This document shows positions 1 to 12,509 of a stretch of 64,000 bases of DNA, piece after piece. Position 1 is the first letter of the stretch, and each line of letters opens with the position of its first letter. The notes under the pieces were generated by a model. It had not been told where the DNA came from. It saw only the letters and a list, made by a program, of their open reading frames with translations, and made no database searches. This DNA comes from Sipunculus nudus (lineage: Eukaryota; Annelida; Sipuncula; Golfingiida; Sipunculidae), in NCBI GenBank assembly GCA_026874595.1, contig CM049316.1:39996695-40060694 (forward strand), given 5' to 3'. The position numbers and the translations under genes are program-made.

Positions 1-46
1 CATGTTTTCGAGCAACTACTCCACGAGCCCCAGCTACTCCATTCAA
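1..46 (-). CDS. TSP1 exon 55 (group D, cut by window edge)
   Basis: Only the 5' part of the exon is present: [17 protein letters not shown], running off position 1. Acceptor tgtag at 47-48. The Lys in CSKTC is private. It shows that the gene continues to the left of the window. Confidence 0.88.
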   Translation of the reverse strand, partial: MNGVAGARGVVARKH

Positions 47-290
47 CTACAAATATACACAACGATGTCATTGTCCGTTCTGCATCATGTGAATTTTAAT
101 GATAATTTAATATACAAAATATCTTATAATATACAATATACAATATTATATTTCAGAAATTTTAGAATAAAATTTATTACAACGTATAACAAACGTATTA
201 CAATGAAATAAAAGTATATATATATACTATTAAAACAACAACATATATATATATATATATTATGTGTGTGTGTATATATGTGCGTGTTAC

Positions 291-434
291 CTGAACAAGA
301 CTGTCTATTACAAAGATCGGTTCCTCTTGAGCTTCCTGGACAGTTTTCAGTCTGACATGTTCGGGAACGCCAACGAATGCCCCCGCCACATTGTTGTGAG
401 CAGGCGTTCCAGGGTCCCCAGTCAGCCCATACAC
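291..434 (-). CDS. TSP1 exon 54 (group E-like)
   Basis: 144 nt. It reads VWADWGPWNAC, CSQQCGGGIRWRSRTC, CQTENC, PGSSRGTDLC, NRQSCSG, donor GTAACA, acceptor tctag. CSQQCG has Gln where the O-fucose Ser/Thr should be. All six Cys remain. The frame was chosen from the Cys pattern; the longest open frame here is a different, meaningless one. Confidence 0.88.
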
Positions 435-3238
435 CTAGAAGTCGTGTTAGAGACTACCAACTACAAGCATGCAGTTATATATCACCCTCAAAAGTATTAT
501 TCTGGGCTGGATGGCAATGCGAATAGGCATAATTTAACACGCATTTCAAGACAAATTAAATTGGAGTTTAGGTATTCCTAAACGCCAGTGCAAATGCTAC
601 AATTCTGGATGCAAATGCATATAGGCATAATTAAACACGCGTCTTAAGACATTTCAAACGGAAAGAGTTTATGTATTCCCAAAAGCGAGTGCAAATACTA
701 CAAAACTAACCAAATTCACATTTAAAAAGTACTGGAGTTTTAATTGTATTTGCATAAATACGGGAATCTAGTGTTCCATATTACCGCATTGTTATTTTAT
801 ATACCAACGTTACTCACCAAGTTATTTAAGTTTGTAATAATAATTATCTTAACTATAAAGGTATACTCGTCATATTTTCTGATTCCCCCAGTGCCTACGA
901 CGGGTATACTCGTCATGAAATTATCAGCAATTTTCAGTAAGAAATCTCTTAAATTTATCATTAAACTCTGCGCAGGTGAGTAGTAGTTCATTTATAAATT
1001 TGTTTCTTGTCATGAAATAGTAAAATTTGTAATTCATCAGTGCGCTTGGTAACTCGAAAGCAAGAAAGGTTTTGGAAGCGTGAAAATATCCACGACTCTC
1101 GTCCTTTACCGTGAATACGTTCATGACCTGCTGTAGTGTAAAACTGATACCGTGTAGGAGTATTCCTTAGAATCAAACGAAAGTGAGGACCGCATAAAAA
1201 TCTGTCTAGTTTTATATTTGGGCGTATTTTGGCCACTCACTTTCGGCAAACCCGCTGGTGAGACAGATCGGTGTGAACTCGAGATAGCGAGGCGTGAAGT
1301 CGTTCAGGTTTATTGCCCCGCGAGGACAGCCTATTGTTCAATCAACAACAATAGGGCGCGTGCCACTTCCCTGACACACAGATCGGCAGGGTAATCAGAA
1401 CGCGGCTGCATATTATTGGTTTGGCATATTTGGAGCTATCTCACGTATCCTATATATTTAGAGATAGCAATATGCTTGTGTAAGTACCTTCGCCAACAAG
1501 TGCATGTAAATTGTAAAATTCTGAAAGCAAACTCGGACGATCACTTGCGGAACATGTTGGCCCTTTAGTATACCGACAATTCCAACCGCACTTTGGAATT
1601 CACCATATGCACCCCTGACGTATGACTTTCAGACAATTCATAATAACTATTATATCATAAGCCCTAGATTTGATCATATTAGGTTACACTTTGATCACAC
1701 GCAATTTTCGTATAATTCCCGGCTTCGTTTGACGGTGACAATGACGAGGTCTACTGTATCATGCTATCGCCTCGGTATGTAAACAACTCTATGACTGTAT
1801 GTAATAAAATATAATACAATTTTAAGAATTATAATGATTGGTAGAAGCAGTTTGTTCTTAATGAAAAGCAAAATAGTATTTTTTTTAAATAAACATTAAT
1901 CACGGTTCCAACATTTCAAAAGTAAATAAATCATTCTTTCAAAATCGTAGCCTTGTATGAAGTCTCAAGCTGTATAAGTATCTGCTGGGAATGTGGTCGC
2001 TCACAAAAATGAGACATTTTTTAAATACCGTTTTTCCTTGATCAGACGCCGGGCTTTATATAGTCGCCTGCCTTGGTAATTCGCCGGGGCAAAGCAATGT
2101 CCCAGAAAACTAAACGCCGGCCTTAAATAGACGCCGGTTTAGTTCAGAGGCCCAATGTCAGAGAAGTGTCCATGTTTGCCACCAGGTGTTTTTCCCGTCA
2201 CTATAATTGGTGCATTTATCGGTCAAATTGACCACAGATTGTTGTATGAATTTCGGTTTGTGTTTGTTTGGATAATATAATAAATTCCAGTTAAGTTTTC
2301 CTTTTTTCCTTACGTGCATGCCTGTTTCTATGAGGGACACCGAGTATTCACGATTCATCATATTATAATTAAAGATCACCGATCCTAATTAACGCTACAC
2401 ATAAATCAGCAGTGAGAATGTTAACTTTATCACCATTTTAATATATCCCGTCCTTAAATAGAAGCCGGTCATGTTTAGACGCCGAGTCAAAGCAGGGTCT
2501 GATGTCTGCGCATCTGATCAAGGAAACACGGTAAGTAAAATTTAGAAAATATACAGTATGCAATATCGACTAGAAGGTCGCTTTTCAGCTGTTACAGGTT
2601 CATCCTGCCAGAACGCTCAATGAAAAAGTCAGGTCTTAATTACGTATGTCAGAATCCGCCACCAAAATCTTTTAACGAAAGCTGTTGTGATCCAGAGATC
2701 CATAATAGTTGCTCTATTGACTTATCCACAATGTGCATTATCAACATGACTTAAGTGTCCTAACTAAAACAAACTCTAGTTACCTTCATATTTAGGGCGA
2801 CTTTGAATTGAAATTATATAAATGTTAATAAAATGAAATAAATCTCAGTTTCAAATGATCAATTCCAAATAATTTAAAAAGTTGATATTATTTTTAATAG
2901 CAGTCTTTGAACATTCAAAATTTACTATTATTCAGAATAGTTTTTTCCCCTTTCAACTCGCCTTCCACAATGTGACCTCTTATCCACGAAGGTTTCATTT
3001 TCCAGGCAGTTCAACTCTAATGAATTGCGCGAAACAGGCAACGACAGTAAATTGTATTATTAGAATCACCGAAATTTCCATTCTACATCCCGATGCCACC
3101 ATAAAACCACGCATGCTCTGTAAGACTACAGTATTGTTTAATTTTTAATTAATACTCCATGGTTTTACAAAGGTTTAGAAAAAGATGTTAAAATGATGAG
3201 TATGGATATGAAAATAGGTCAGTAGCGCCCGCTCTTAC
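435..3238. other. Intron between exons 53 and 54
   Basis: No coding signal with TSP1 motifs on either strand. It holds a short-TIR element at 2027-2532. The 1240-1420 stretch is richer in G+C than its surroundings and matches nothing else I recognise in the window. Confidence 0.7.
2027..2532. mobile_element. 506-bp element with 20-bp inverted ends
   Basis: 2027-2046 and 2513-2532 are inverted copies, 19 of 20 bases agreeing (ends ACCGT, inner end TTGATCAGA). The interior repeats a GACGCCGG-type motif (near 2046, 2115, 2465 and 2478). There is no transposase frame. This looks like a non-autonomous DNA transposon; a clear target-site duplication is not visible. Confidence 0.6.
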
Positions 3239-3388
3239 CTGGTCGGCATTGTCTGTCGTTACACGTCTCTGTCTGTCTGAACGTCCCGGGGCACTGGCCG
3301 GTCTTAGGACATGACCGGTCCCTGAAGCGAAGCCCATTTCCGCAGGTTGCTGAGCATCCAGTCCATCCTCCCCAGCTGCTCCAATCAA
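3239..3388 (-). CDS. TSP1 exon 53 (group D)
   Basis: 150 nt. It reads VDWSSWGGWTGC, CSATCGNGLRFRDRSC, CPKTGQC, GTFRQTETC, NDRQCRPG, donor GTAAGA, acceptor tgtag. RP between C6 and the final Gly adds one residue. Isolated by introns of 1.8 and 2.8 kb. Confidence 0.91.
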
Positions 3389-5165
3389 CTACAAAGGTTC
3401 AACTATTCCTTATCAGTCTGATAATCCGGATATTGATTTAGAAAATTCAGGTTATAACACTGTATCTTGTCTTGGTCATATACCATGTTCATTTATACCA
3501 ATAGGCAATCTATATGATATATCAATAGTATATAGATAATTTGTATAAATATCAATATGATATAGATGATCTATATCAATCATTCACTTTAGACAGCATT
3601 TGTTTTAAACGTTTGCAACAGAACCAAATAGGAAATTTTGTCACCGTAAAGTGGAGTTTCCGTGTTTCTTCATTTTATACCAAACCAGAATAACGGAATA
3701 ATAAAATTACTATGTAGTATCTTATCTATCTCGCCATCCTGTATTTTGTTTATATTCTTAATATTCATCAACTTTTAGTTTCCTACAGTCAGCGTCAGAT
3801 GAACTTTTCATGTCAAAGGAAAGCCACTCAAATGGTACAAAGATCTAACCTGCCCCTAGAATGACCCGGATGTAGGTTGTTCAACCAATTCAGAATATAG
3901 AATACTCAGAAAATACTTCCCTTGTAGAAATTGTACATTTATTATACGTTTCACAAACAGTTTGGCGCTAAACTAGAAAAGGTAAATATGTTAATACATC
4001 ATATAGTCAACCTGGCTGTGAATTTTCAAATCTAAATTTGGATTATATTTTGGAAATCATAAGAAAGAGGTGTTTTTTCCCTCTAATAATAACTCCTCTG
4101 GACATATGATTTCAAAATAAAATCGGTAGTTGGTTCACGGTAAAATATGAGCCTGTTATAAAAAGAGAAGCTTCACCAAAAACGTCTTTTAACGTTTTAC
4201 AATCTCACATCAATGGTTTAGTGCCATATTTGTACTGGATAAATAAGTAGGTCTCAAATTTCACCTACTCATACAACTGTTGATGTAAATTTCAATATCC
4301 GAATTTTTGAACATAAAAACAATGCACATGGGTCTGTACAATGTTTCAACACCTTGAAGAATAAGAATTTTGCAAATCTGAAAGTAAGTGCATAAGAAAC
4401 AGTCACTTAAAAAAAAATGTGACTAACAAGGCAAAATACATGTCTCGAGGACATTTACAAAAATCTTTCCATCTCGAATTTCAAGGAAATAAATCAATTT
4501 CACTGGCATATTTCAGTTGGACTTGAAATTTCAGTAAATACAATGCAACTTTAATGTCAGTCTGAAACATATGGCAAAGCCCAAATACAGAGTCCTTGCA
4601 TAGCATTTGCCATGTCCTGAAGTATTTATTAGAAGTAATGGTACAATTAAATATCAATATTTAAAGCACCTCTAGCAAAAACTCCGCCCTTTAAGATGTT
4701 TCATAAAATTGAAAATAATGTCTCGATCAAGTATATGTAATTTTAAACCTGGAGCTGGTCTTTTCAATAGCACAACATATTCTTTCATTTTTATATTGTC
4801 ATATTTTTATTTTTGAAATAAAAATTCAAAATAGGAAATAGTGCTTTTTAACCTCCAATAGGAGCGAGCCACTATTTTGCGACTTTATATTGAACACCAT
4901 GACAATAGCTAAAAGACTATATATAATTTTGTTATCAATCATCATTGTTATTTATTTATAATAGATTTTTGTGTTTCTTATTAAATTTTAAATTTTCAAT
5001 TAAATCTTTTAAGAACGAATGAACGTGTATCCCGGGATTGACTGTAAATTTAGTTATTTTTCACGGGAGCTACTTTAAGATGAACGAACTGGTTTGAACA
5101 GCCTGCTTCCACTTTCTTTTGTCTCAGATCTCTGTAGATCATGCAAGACAGCACTGAATCTTTAC
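3389..5165. other. Intron between exons 52 and 53
   Basis: AT-rich, with a short TATAGAT-type tandem stretch near 3510-3570. I see no exon, no mobile-element ends and no RNA gene. Confidence 0.6.
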
Positions 5166-5309
5166 CTGTGCAGGAGACTGTATTACAATAACCAAGTTCC
5201 TTTTCGCTTCCCGGACAATTCTTTGTCCTGCATTTTCTGGAACGCAAGCGAGTTCCATCTCCACAAGTGCTGGAGCATAGCTGCCACACACCCCATGGAT
5301 ACCATTCAC
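5166..5309 (-). CDS. TSP1 exon 52 (group E)
   Basis: 144 nt. It reads GEWYPWGVWQLC, CSSTCGDGTRLRSRKC, CRTKNC, PGSEKELGYC, NTVSCTG, donor GTAAAG, acceptor tctag. A tight match to exons 48 and 51 in the KELG segment. An upstream Met-containing open stretch lies in the intron and is not a start. Confidence 0.92.
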
Positions 5310-5636
5310 CTAGACACATGAGCATCAACACCTACTGGTTTACATCAAACCATCGTCTTATTATAAATTAAACCACAACCAGCATCCAACAACAGTCTCG
5401 CATACCTTAACCTCTACGTTCTTAAAAAACTTACATAAGTAGAAGGGCGTTTAACAACAGAAATAAAAACATTTTTTATTCATTATAATGTCTAATTGAT
5501 ATTTTGATAAACTGCAAGATTGTCGCTCTAGTGATATTGAATAGAAAATATGGTTGGGTTTCTTATAGTACAAAAACTATTATAGTACAACCTATAAGTA
5601 GTTCCCTATATAAAGAAGTGTTATGAAACGTTCCAT

Positions 5637-5640
<4 letters not shown>

Positions 5641-5697
<57 letters not shown>
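5641..5697. repeat. (TA)20 then (GA)8 microsatellite
   Basis: Pure TA from 5641 to 5680, then GA to 5697. Other TA tracts occur at 34597-34640, 34697-34732 and about 242-262. Confidence 0.95.
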
Positions 5698-5997
5698 TAT
5701 GATGATTTCAATGGGCCAGTAACATATGAAATCAAGGTGTTATATTGATACGTATGATTTCGACATGAGACCTGTGACATCATGGTACGCAAAATGACAG
5801 CCCCTATGACCGTTTCGCAAAACTGGGAGAAATAACCTTGTTAAGATTAGAAATGGGCGCGGGAAAGCGACATTAAAGTATTTTGAGTGCAGCGTCCAGG
5901 TAAGAATCTATCTGCGGAAAGGATCTGATGGCATGGGGAGTGTATTCGCAAATCCTCAGTTACAGGAGGATACCAACATTATAATAATAATACCAAT

Positions 5998-7310
5998 CAG
6001 GGTTGGAGCCAGTTACATTGAATAGTAATCATAACAAATACAGTTACTACTGAAAGTCCCAATTACAGTTATTATTACAAGTTACTTAAATTTCACAAAG
6101 TAATTATTACATTACAATTACTTTTAGAAATTAATAAAAAACCTTCAATTACTTTATACAAAATCTACGGAGGCATGGTTCGTGAAAAGTATAATTCATA
6201 ATTAAGAAGCAAATCTGAAATAAAAAAGGAAATCTACAGACAAAACATATGCAGTCTGGTGTCACACATTAAGTAGATGTTATCTATACAAAGGTCTATA
6301 AATGATGATATCATGCTACAGTCTACACTTGTGTCTCATTTCAGGAAGGCACATCTGATTGCCTGTATTGCCTCATTGCTACATTGCCTGTATTGCCTGA
6401 AGCATCAGGAGTTGAAACATTTGTTAATTTAATGTTGTGACACGAAGAAGAGTATCTGAAAGCACATGCAGGTAAACATTATTTTACATATAATACCTCG
6501 AAGTGAACATATATCACATTCGGATAGATCATTCGTATGGAAAGAAGAACCGAGTAATAGTCTTTGATCAGATATTATCTTTTATCTGACAAATACATCC
6601 CTTCTTGATAACACGGTACTAATTTTTGGATCAAACCTCTTATGATGAATCAACCTTTATCTAAAAGATCCTAAATTCCTCATTTATGCCTATTAAAATT
6701 ATGCCTTAAATACTTGACATTTTAAATACAATGTGATTGTCACAACACTTAGTCATATAAACATTTTATATGAATAATTCATATAAATATATTCATGGTG
6801 AATATATAGTATATTACAATTTAATGCAGTGAAGTTAAATAAAAAAAGTTTATGAAAGTTCAGTGCATTCAGGCATTCACCATGGTTGATTTCTTTATGT
6901 TTGATAGATAGTTTACATTGCCTAGAATCCCAAGACCATGTCAAGAGACACCTGGAAGAATGGAGATTATTCAGATGCTGCAGTCAGCCAACTGGGGCAG
7001 ACCTGCTATCATCATATCTATCTCTGTTTCCTCCAGAGCCGTGCACTGGAGGTAATTTGTTATAATCCTCACCCAGGAGTGTTTTGATAAAAACGATAAA
7101 GGAATGAGGCTTTGATTATAGTGCTGTCATGACTTTAGAAAGGAATTGGAAAGCAATTGAAACGTAACTGAAATTCCCTCTATTTCTCCTGGAATCATTA
7201 CAATGACAATTACTTGTTATTAATTTTTTTTCTAATTACAAATAACATGCCAATACTTGACTAATAAATTACAAGTAATTACAACTACATTTGACAATTA
7301 CAAAACCCAG
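5998..7310. mobile_element. Probable non-autonomous hAT-like element
   Basis: Begins CAGGGTTGG and ends AAACCCAG, imperfect inverted ends, with subterminal regions on both sides rich in repeated TAATTACA / TTACAAGT words. This is an organisation known for hAT elements. No transposase frame is present. The right end is inferred and the flanking 8-mers do not match, so the boundaries are tentative. Confidence 0.5.
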
Positions 7311-7589
7311 TAGCAAATTATTGGCTTCTATCAATAACCAGCAAATATAATTAAAAAAAAACTAGATGTGGTCGGACAGTGGTCCTCAGAGGGCCCTGCG
7401 TTTCTGCTAGTGCTGGACTAATTTACATATGAGTGAAAAATTAAGTTAAATTTAAAAATATCACAAACAGAAACAGGTTTTATCAATATGCATGAGGGAA
7501 AAAATCATACTGGATTAAAGAAGATATGTCTGAAATAATGTGTGCAATAGAAAATCACCGAATGTAGTCTTTTTGCCATATTTGATTTT

Positions 7590-8575
7590 GAGCAAGTCTG
7601 TTATTCAATTGGTCTGGAGCCCTCATAGGGACCAATGATCCCTGTAAATTTGGAAAAGCTGAAGTATGTTGTTGTTTAGTTATCACGCACGAAAGATAAA
7701 CAGCAATTGGACAGTGGCTGCCATATTGAAATTCCAACAGGTCTGTAATTCAAAAGGTCTGGAGCCCTTACAGGTACCAATCACCCCTGTAAATTGAGGA
7801 AAGCTGCAGAAGGTTGTTGTTGAGTTATCGCAAATGAAAGAAAATCAGCAATTGGGCTGTGGCGGCCATTTTGGAATTCAGAGAGGTCTGTAATTCAATA
7901 GGTTTGGAGCCCTCATAGGTACCAATCATCCCTGTGAATTTGAGAAAGCTGTAGTATGTTGTTTTTGAGTTACTGCGTGCAAAGAAAATCAGCGATTGGG
8001 CTGTGGCGGCCATATTTGAATTCTGAAAAGTCTGTAATTCGATAGGTCTTGAGCCCTCATAGGTACCAATCATCCCTGTGAATTTGGGAAAGCTGCAGTA
8101 GGTTGGTGTTTTTGAGTTATTGCGTGCAGGAGAAAATTAGCGATTGGGCTGTGGCGGCCATATTTGAATTCCAACAAGTCTGTTATTCAATAAGTCTGGA
8201 GCCAACATAGATACCAATGATCCCTGTGAATTTGGGATAGCTGCAGTATGTTGTTGTTGAGTTATTGCATGCATGAGAAATCAGCGATTGGGCTGTCGCG
8301 GCCATATTTGAATTCCGACAAGTCTGTTATTCAATAGGTCTGGAGCCCTAATAGGTACCAATTATCCTTGTGAATTTGGGAAAGCTGCAGTATGTTGTTG
8401 TTGAGATATCGCGTGCGAAAGAAAATCAGCGATTGAGTTGTGGCGGCCATATTTGAATTCCGACAAGTCTGTAATTCGATAAGTCTGGAGCCATCTTAGG
8501 TACCAATCATTCGTGTGAATTTGGGAAAGCTACAGTATCTTGTTGTTGAATTATCGCGTGCGAAAGAAAGTGTCA
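7590..8575. repeat. Tandem array, about seven units of 145 bp
   Basis: The anchor TCTGTNATTCNAT recurs at 7597, 7742, 7887, 8031, 8179, 8323 and 8468, giving steps of 144-148. Each unit contains GGCGGCCAT and GGTACCAAT words. Minus-strand open frames over it are by-products of the period. It ends in a GACAGGGCGGAAGGACGG tail and a hairpin (CCGCTTG / CAAGCGG, 8627-8641). Confidence 0.9.
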
Positions 8576-8739
8576 CTGACGACAGGGCGGAAGGACGGAA
8601 GGACACGGTGATCACTATAGGGCTCCGCTTGTCAAGCGGGGCCCTAATAAAACGGGTGACAGTAAGGGATCATGATTGAAGGGCCACATAGGCTACTAAC
8701 CAATTACAAGTTACCCTTAAATTTTACCATATATTTTAC

Positions 8740-8886
8740 CTATACAGGAGCCGGCATCACAAGTACCCAACTCCTTTGCGCTACCCGGGCAGTTCTCTGT
8801 TTTGCATTTCCGGGAACGTAGACGGGTACCCTTGCCGCAAGATGAAGAGCATTCCTGCCAAGGTTCCCAGTCAAACCATTCACTTG
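8740..8886 (-). CDS. TSP1 exon 51 (group E)
   Basis: 147 nt. It reads ASEWFDWEPWQEC, CSSSCGKGTRLRSRKC, CKTENC, PGSAKELGTC, DAGSCIG, donor GTAAAA. Acceptor is taken at ccag, three bases earlier than in exon 48, because only that AG keeps phase 1; it adds one Ser. A 145-bp repeat array lies just downstream in the intron. Confidence 0.88.
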   Translation of the reverse strand, partial: QVNGLTGNLGRNALHLAARVPVYVPGNAKQRTARVAQRSWVLVMPAPV

Positions 8887-9469
8887 CTGGTCACGTGATA
8901 TTAGAGACAACCAAAACCAACTATGAGCATATTTATATTATATTTTTTGTATGCAATATTACCTCATTAATGATAATATACTTACCGTGTGTTAGAATTT
9001 CTACTTTCTTCTTTACAGTGTGGTCATGAATATATGTACTAATCAGCATGTGTATTAGAATACCAATCTTCCTAACAGATGACACTGTTATAGGAGTAAC
9101 CAAGTAATCATGCTTTTATCTTTAAAACGGGTAAACCACTATAAACCTTATGATGAGTTATCTGTTGTTATTATGTTGATTATGTATTAATAGCTTATAC
9201 ACTGTATGAATTATTGTTTATTGTACATTATTGTCACTTATACAAGATTAGATTATCTTCTTAGCATCACTACAGGTAAAGGCCATTTCCAGCCAGACTC
9301 CTCATGGAGAAATAAAGTCGCAGATCATAGCTGAATCAAAGCTGATTCGACAATGAAGATCGTGTTGTTGCACAGAGGGTTTTGGATGTTAATGAACTGA
9401 AGTAAATAATGGACCAATAACATGCAATTTACATACCATGGTTAATATATTTTAGTATGTCTCTCCTAC
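8887..9469. other. Intron between exons 50 and 51
   Basis: 583 bp, AT-rich. No recognisable element. Confidence 0.6.
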
Positions 9470-9613
9470 CTTTACAGTCCTGGTTGTTACAGGTTTGGGT
9501 TTCCTCGCGGTTTCCAGGACAATCATTGTTCGGGCAATATCTTTCTCTCCTTCTTGTTCCTCCTCCACAGCTTGCAGAGCATCCAGTCCAGAAGCCCCAG
9601 AAGCCCCATTCGC
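9470..9613 (-). CDS. TSP1 exon 50 (D/E intermediate)
   Basis: 144 nt. It reads GEWGFWGFWTGC, CSASCGGGTRRRERYC, CPNNDC, PGNREETQTC, NNQDCKG, donor GTAGGA, acceptor tttcag. The start GEW is like group E, the end NNQDC like group D, so it bridges the two. Confidence 0.92.
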
Positions 9614-10081
9614 CTGAAACATTCAGGTAAGTATTTGTGTATACCAGCTTCCTTGTGAACACTGATCAAATGTATCACAGGAATACTGATAAATTGTTTT
9701 GGCTACAGCCAACAAACACCTGTGTCTCCAGGCCGATAAATGCTGAACAAGCGGACAATGTTTCGTGCATAGCCCAAAGTTTAAGAACTTCACATTGAGA
9801 TAAAATATTTGGAAATTCGCCAGCTTGCAAGAAGAATGCAAAAAAGAATGGCATGTATGGTGGAAGTTAAAGTGTAAAATGATTTGAACGCTTATTGGCT
9901 AAGAAACATTCATGTAAATTCACCAGCAAGCAGGAATGATAACGTTACATGGCTTCAATCAAATCATAGTATCAACAATGATTCCATTAAATTTTTATTG
10001 ATACTGTTACCTATTTTAAGTGAAGCTAGCAAAAAATCACACAAACACAAACCGGTAACATTACAAAAGTCTTCCCTCAAG

Positions 10082-10104
10082 CCTCCCCAACTGCTCCACT
10101 CAAC
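10082..10104 (-). pseudogene. Short TSP1 exon fragment
   Basis: On the minus strand these bases read VEWSSWGG, matching the first 20 or so bases of group D exons, but no AG precedes them and the reading diverges immediately afterwards. It could be the stub of a lost exon in the 3.6 kb gap between exons 49 and 50. The match is short and may be a partial gene-conversion or chance leftover. Confidence 0.4.
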
Positions 10105-10679
10105 CGTTACTATCCAGTCATTATCAGTCTATTTAATATGGGTAAAATTTACTAGGCTTTATTGTTAAGTATTGATAAGTATAGGCATAATTTGCTTACT
10201 GAAACTAGAAGCACGCCAGAGAGACACCAGAGTGCTCAAAATCATGCATTTTGCCACTAGCCCTTAGATATTGGTTACAGTGACTTTAATCTACATGCAG
10301 CTGCTACCATTTGTGCCCATCTGACTAATAGAGTGCTAAAATCAAGTTCTTTCACAAAGCTTGCAGAAAATGGGCAAGTGATATTCTAGTTTCTAAGAAG
10401 ATTTTTTGGGACCTCCCTGACAGTCATGAATGGGGATTTTAGGCCAAATGGATACAATTTCTACCCCACCATCTGTCTCACTTGGTCCTTTAAATCATGT
10501 TTACTCCCTAATTTCAAAATATAGGTTACCATCACCTAATTTCAAGTTTCCAGTGACATTTAACTCTAAGGATGTAAAGTGAGGAGAGTGTATGTCCAAC
10601 ACTCATGGTTTGTACCCTCTTAATGGACAACCGATCCATTTGAATTTCTCAAAAATAGACATAAATGCGTAAAAAAATT

Positions 10680-11700
10680 TAAACGAGAATGGCTTTGTTT
10701 TTAGACTGCAAAAAGAGATATCTGTCTCCCAAAATGTGCCATCCCAAAGATAAGGGGTAAAATATGCCATATCTCAAAACAATGAATATAGATGTCAGCA
10801 GATTTGACCTTGAAGGTCAAGATCAAGGTCACCACTTAGCGATGACATTCTGGCAGAAAGAACTGGTGTGTCAACTTTGAAGAAAAATTCTTTAGTTCTT
10901 CCAAAGTTATGGGGGTCACAATAAACCAAGAATTGCATAAATTTGACCTTGAATATAAAGGTCAGGGTCAGAGGATTTCTAACACATCCAAGATTTTGGT
11001 ACGAACAATGAGTGTTTCAAATTTTTGAGGAAAATATGCAGCCCTTCATAAGTTATTGCGTTCACAAGACAATAACTATCATTTGGCTGATTTGACCCTG
11101 AAGATCCTTATCAAGGTCACCGGGTTTCAAACGCGTCCGAGAACTTGGTAGAAACAATTGGTGTACTAAATTTGAGGACAAAATTGGAAATACTTAAAAA
11201 GAAATGGGGTTCACTTAAATGTTACATTTTGGCAGATTTGACCTTAAAGATAAAGGTTAGGGTCACCATAATTCGAACTACGATGTATTTTTAGTAGGAA
11301 CAGTTGGTGTAAAAAAATGCGAAATGCTTCATAAGTTATCACATTTTTCAGACAATAATTATAATTCGGCTGATTTGACCTTGAAGATCCTGGTCAAGGT
11401 CAACAGGTTTCAAACTCGTCCGAGAACTTGGTAGGAACAATAGGTGTACCAAATTGGGAATACTTTGAATGTGGAATACTCAAAAAATTTTGGGGTTCAC
11501 AGAAAGTTCACATTTCGGCAAATTTAACCTTAAAGATGAAGGTCAAGATCACCGGTTTTCGAAACCCTTCGAGATTTTTGTATGAACAATTGAATGTTTC
11601 AAATTTTGGCGGAAAATATGCAGCCCTTCAAAAGTTATCGTGTTCACAAGATATCCTACAGATGACGACGAAGATGACAGACGACAGACAATGTCACTGA
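10680..11700. repeat. Dispersed repeat rich in TCAAGGTCA words
   Basis: Internally repetitive: 'gatttgacctt-aag' followed by AAGGTCA/AAGGTCACC recurs near 10805, 10940, 11095, 11240, 11380 and 11525, each with a GTTCACA and TTGGTAGGAACAA neighbour. It ends with ACGACAGACAATG. A second copy lies at about 40050-40735. Family not named. Confidence 0.8.
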
Positions 11701-11749
11701 AAATAACATGCCTCCTTAAGTGGGGGGGGGGGGGGGGGCAAAAACATAC

Positions 11750-12480
11750 AGGTGCTTGAACTTATGAAACCCTCCATGATGAATATGCAGGCAAAGAATC
11801 ATGGCCATTCGTGCATTAGTTAACCAGATACAGGAATTTTTGTGGCAAATTTCTAATTATTCTGGGGGGTATTTACGAGCCCCATAGCTCGGAGGATATG
11901 GGTAACATAGCCCTAATATAAGGGTTTCGATAAGAACTTTTCATGGACCTCACTGGATGTCAAGTTAGAAGATTCTCCATCCAACAGCTACGATATGTGC
12001 CTTTTTAACGGACGTCAACTTCATTTGAGGTCTCAAACAGAGAAAAAAGGTAAACATTCGAAAAATACAGGTGGCGCCACCAATCTGCAGGAACTGATGC
12101 AACACTCCATGATCAATATGCATGCATAGATTCATGGCATTTAATGCAATAGTTATTCAGATACAGGAGCTTTTGTATAATTTTTTTCAATTATTCTAGG
12201 GGTATTTGCTAGGACGAGGTGGCGCCACCAGTTTGCAGGAACTGATGAAACACTCCCGATGAATATGCATGCAATGAATCATGGCCTTCAGTGCATTAGG
12301 TATTCAGATAGATACTAAAGTTTTTTTATCACGTTTTTCATTATTCTGGGGGATACTTACAAGCCCCATAGCTCTGGGGATATTGGTAATAGATACCTAA
12401 TTTCAGGTTTCCATTTAGCCTTTTCATGGACCTCTTTGTATGATAAGATAGCAAATTCTGCGTCAAACAGTGTTGCTTTG
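11750..12480. repeat. GGTGGCGCCACC repeat family, interrupted by a SINE
   Basis: Two and a half units sharing a CAGGTGGCGCCACCA word (12070, 12222), an ACTGATG(A/C)AACACTCC word and GAGCCCCATAGCT. The unit resumes after the SINE (12.88-13.1 kb), and related units lie at 49.73-50.53 kb. Each unit is about 150-300 bp. Confidence 0.75.
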
Positions 12481-12509
12481 TGCCATGTTAACAAATGAGA
12501 CTTTATTTA

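Larger units (their letters stand above)
5310..8739. other. Repeat-filled intron between exons 51 and 52
   Basis: Contains, in order, a TA/GA microsatellite, a hAT-like element and a 145-bp tandem array, each listed separately. No TSP1 exon was found on either strand. Confidence 0.7.

Noticed and set aside
5050-5331. Start codon and N-terminus of a small TSP1 protein at exon 52
   Set aside because: The upstream Met residues lie in the intron before a proper AG acceptor, as with many other exons here; the exon is internal.
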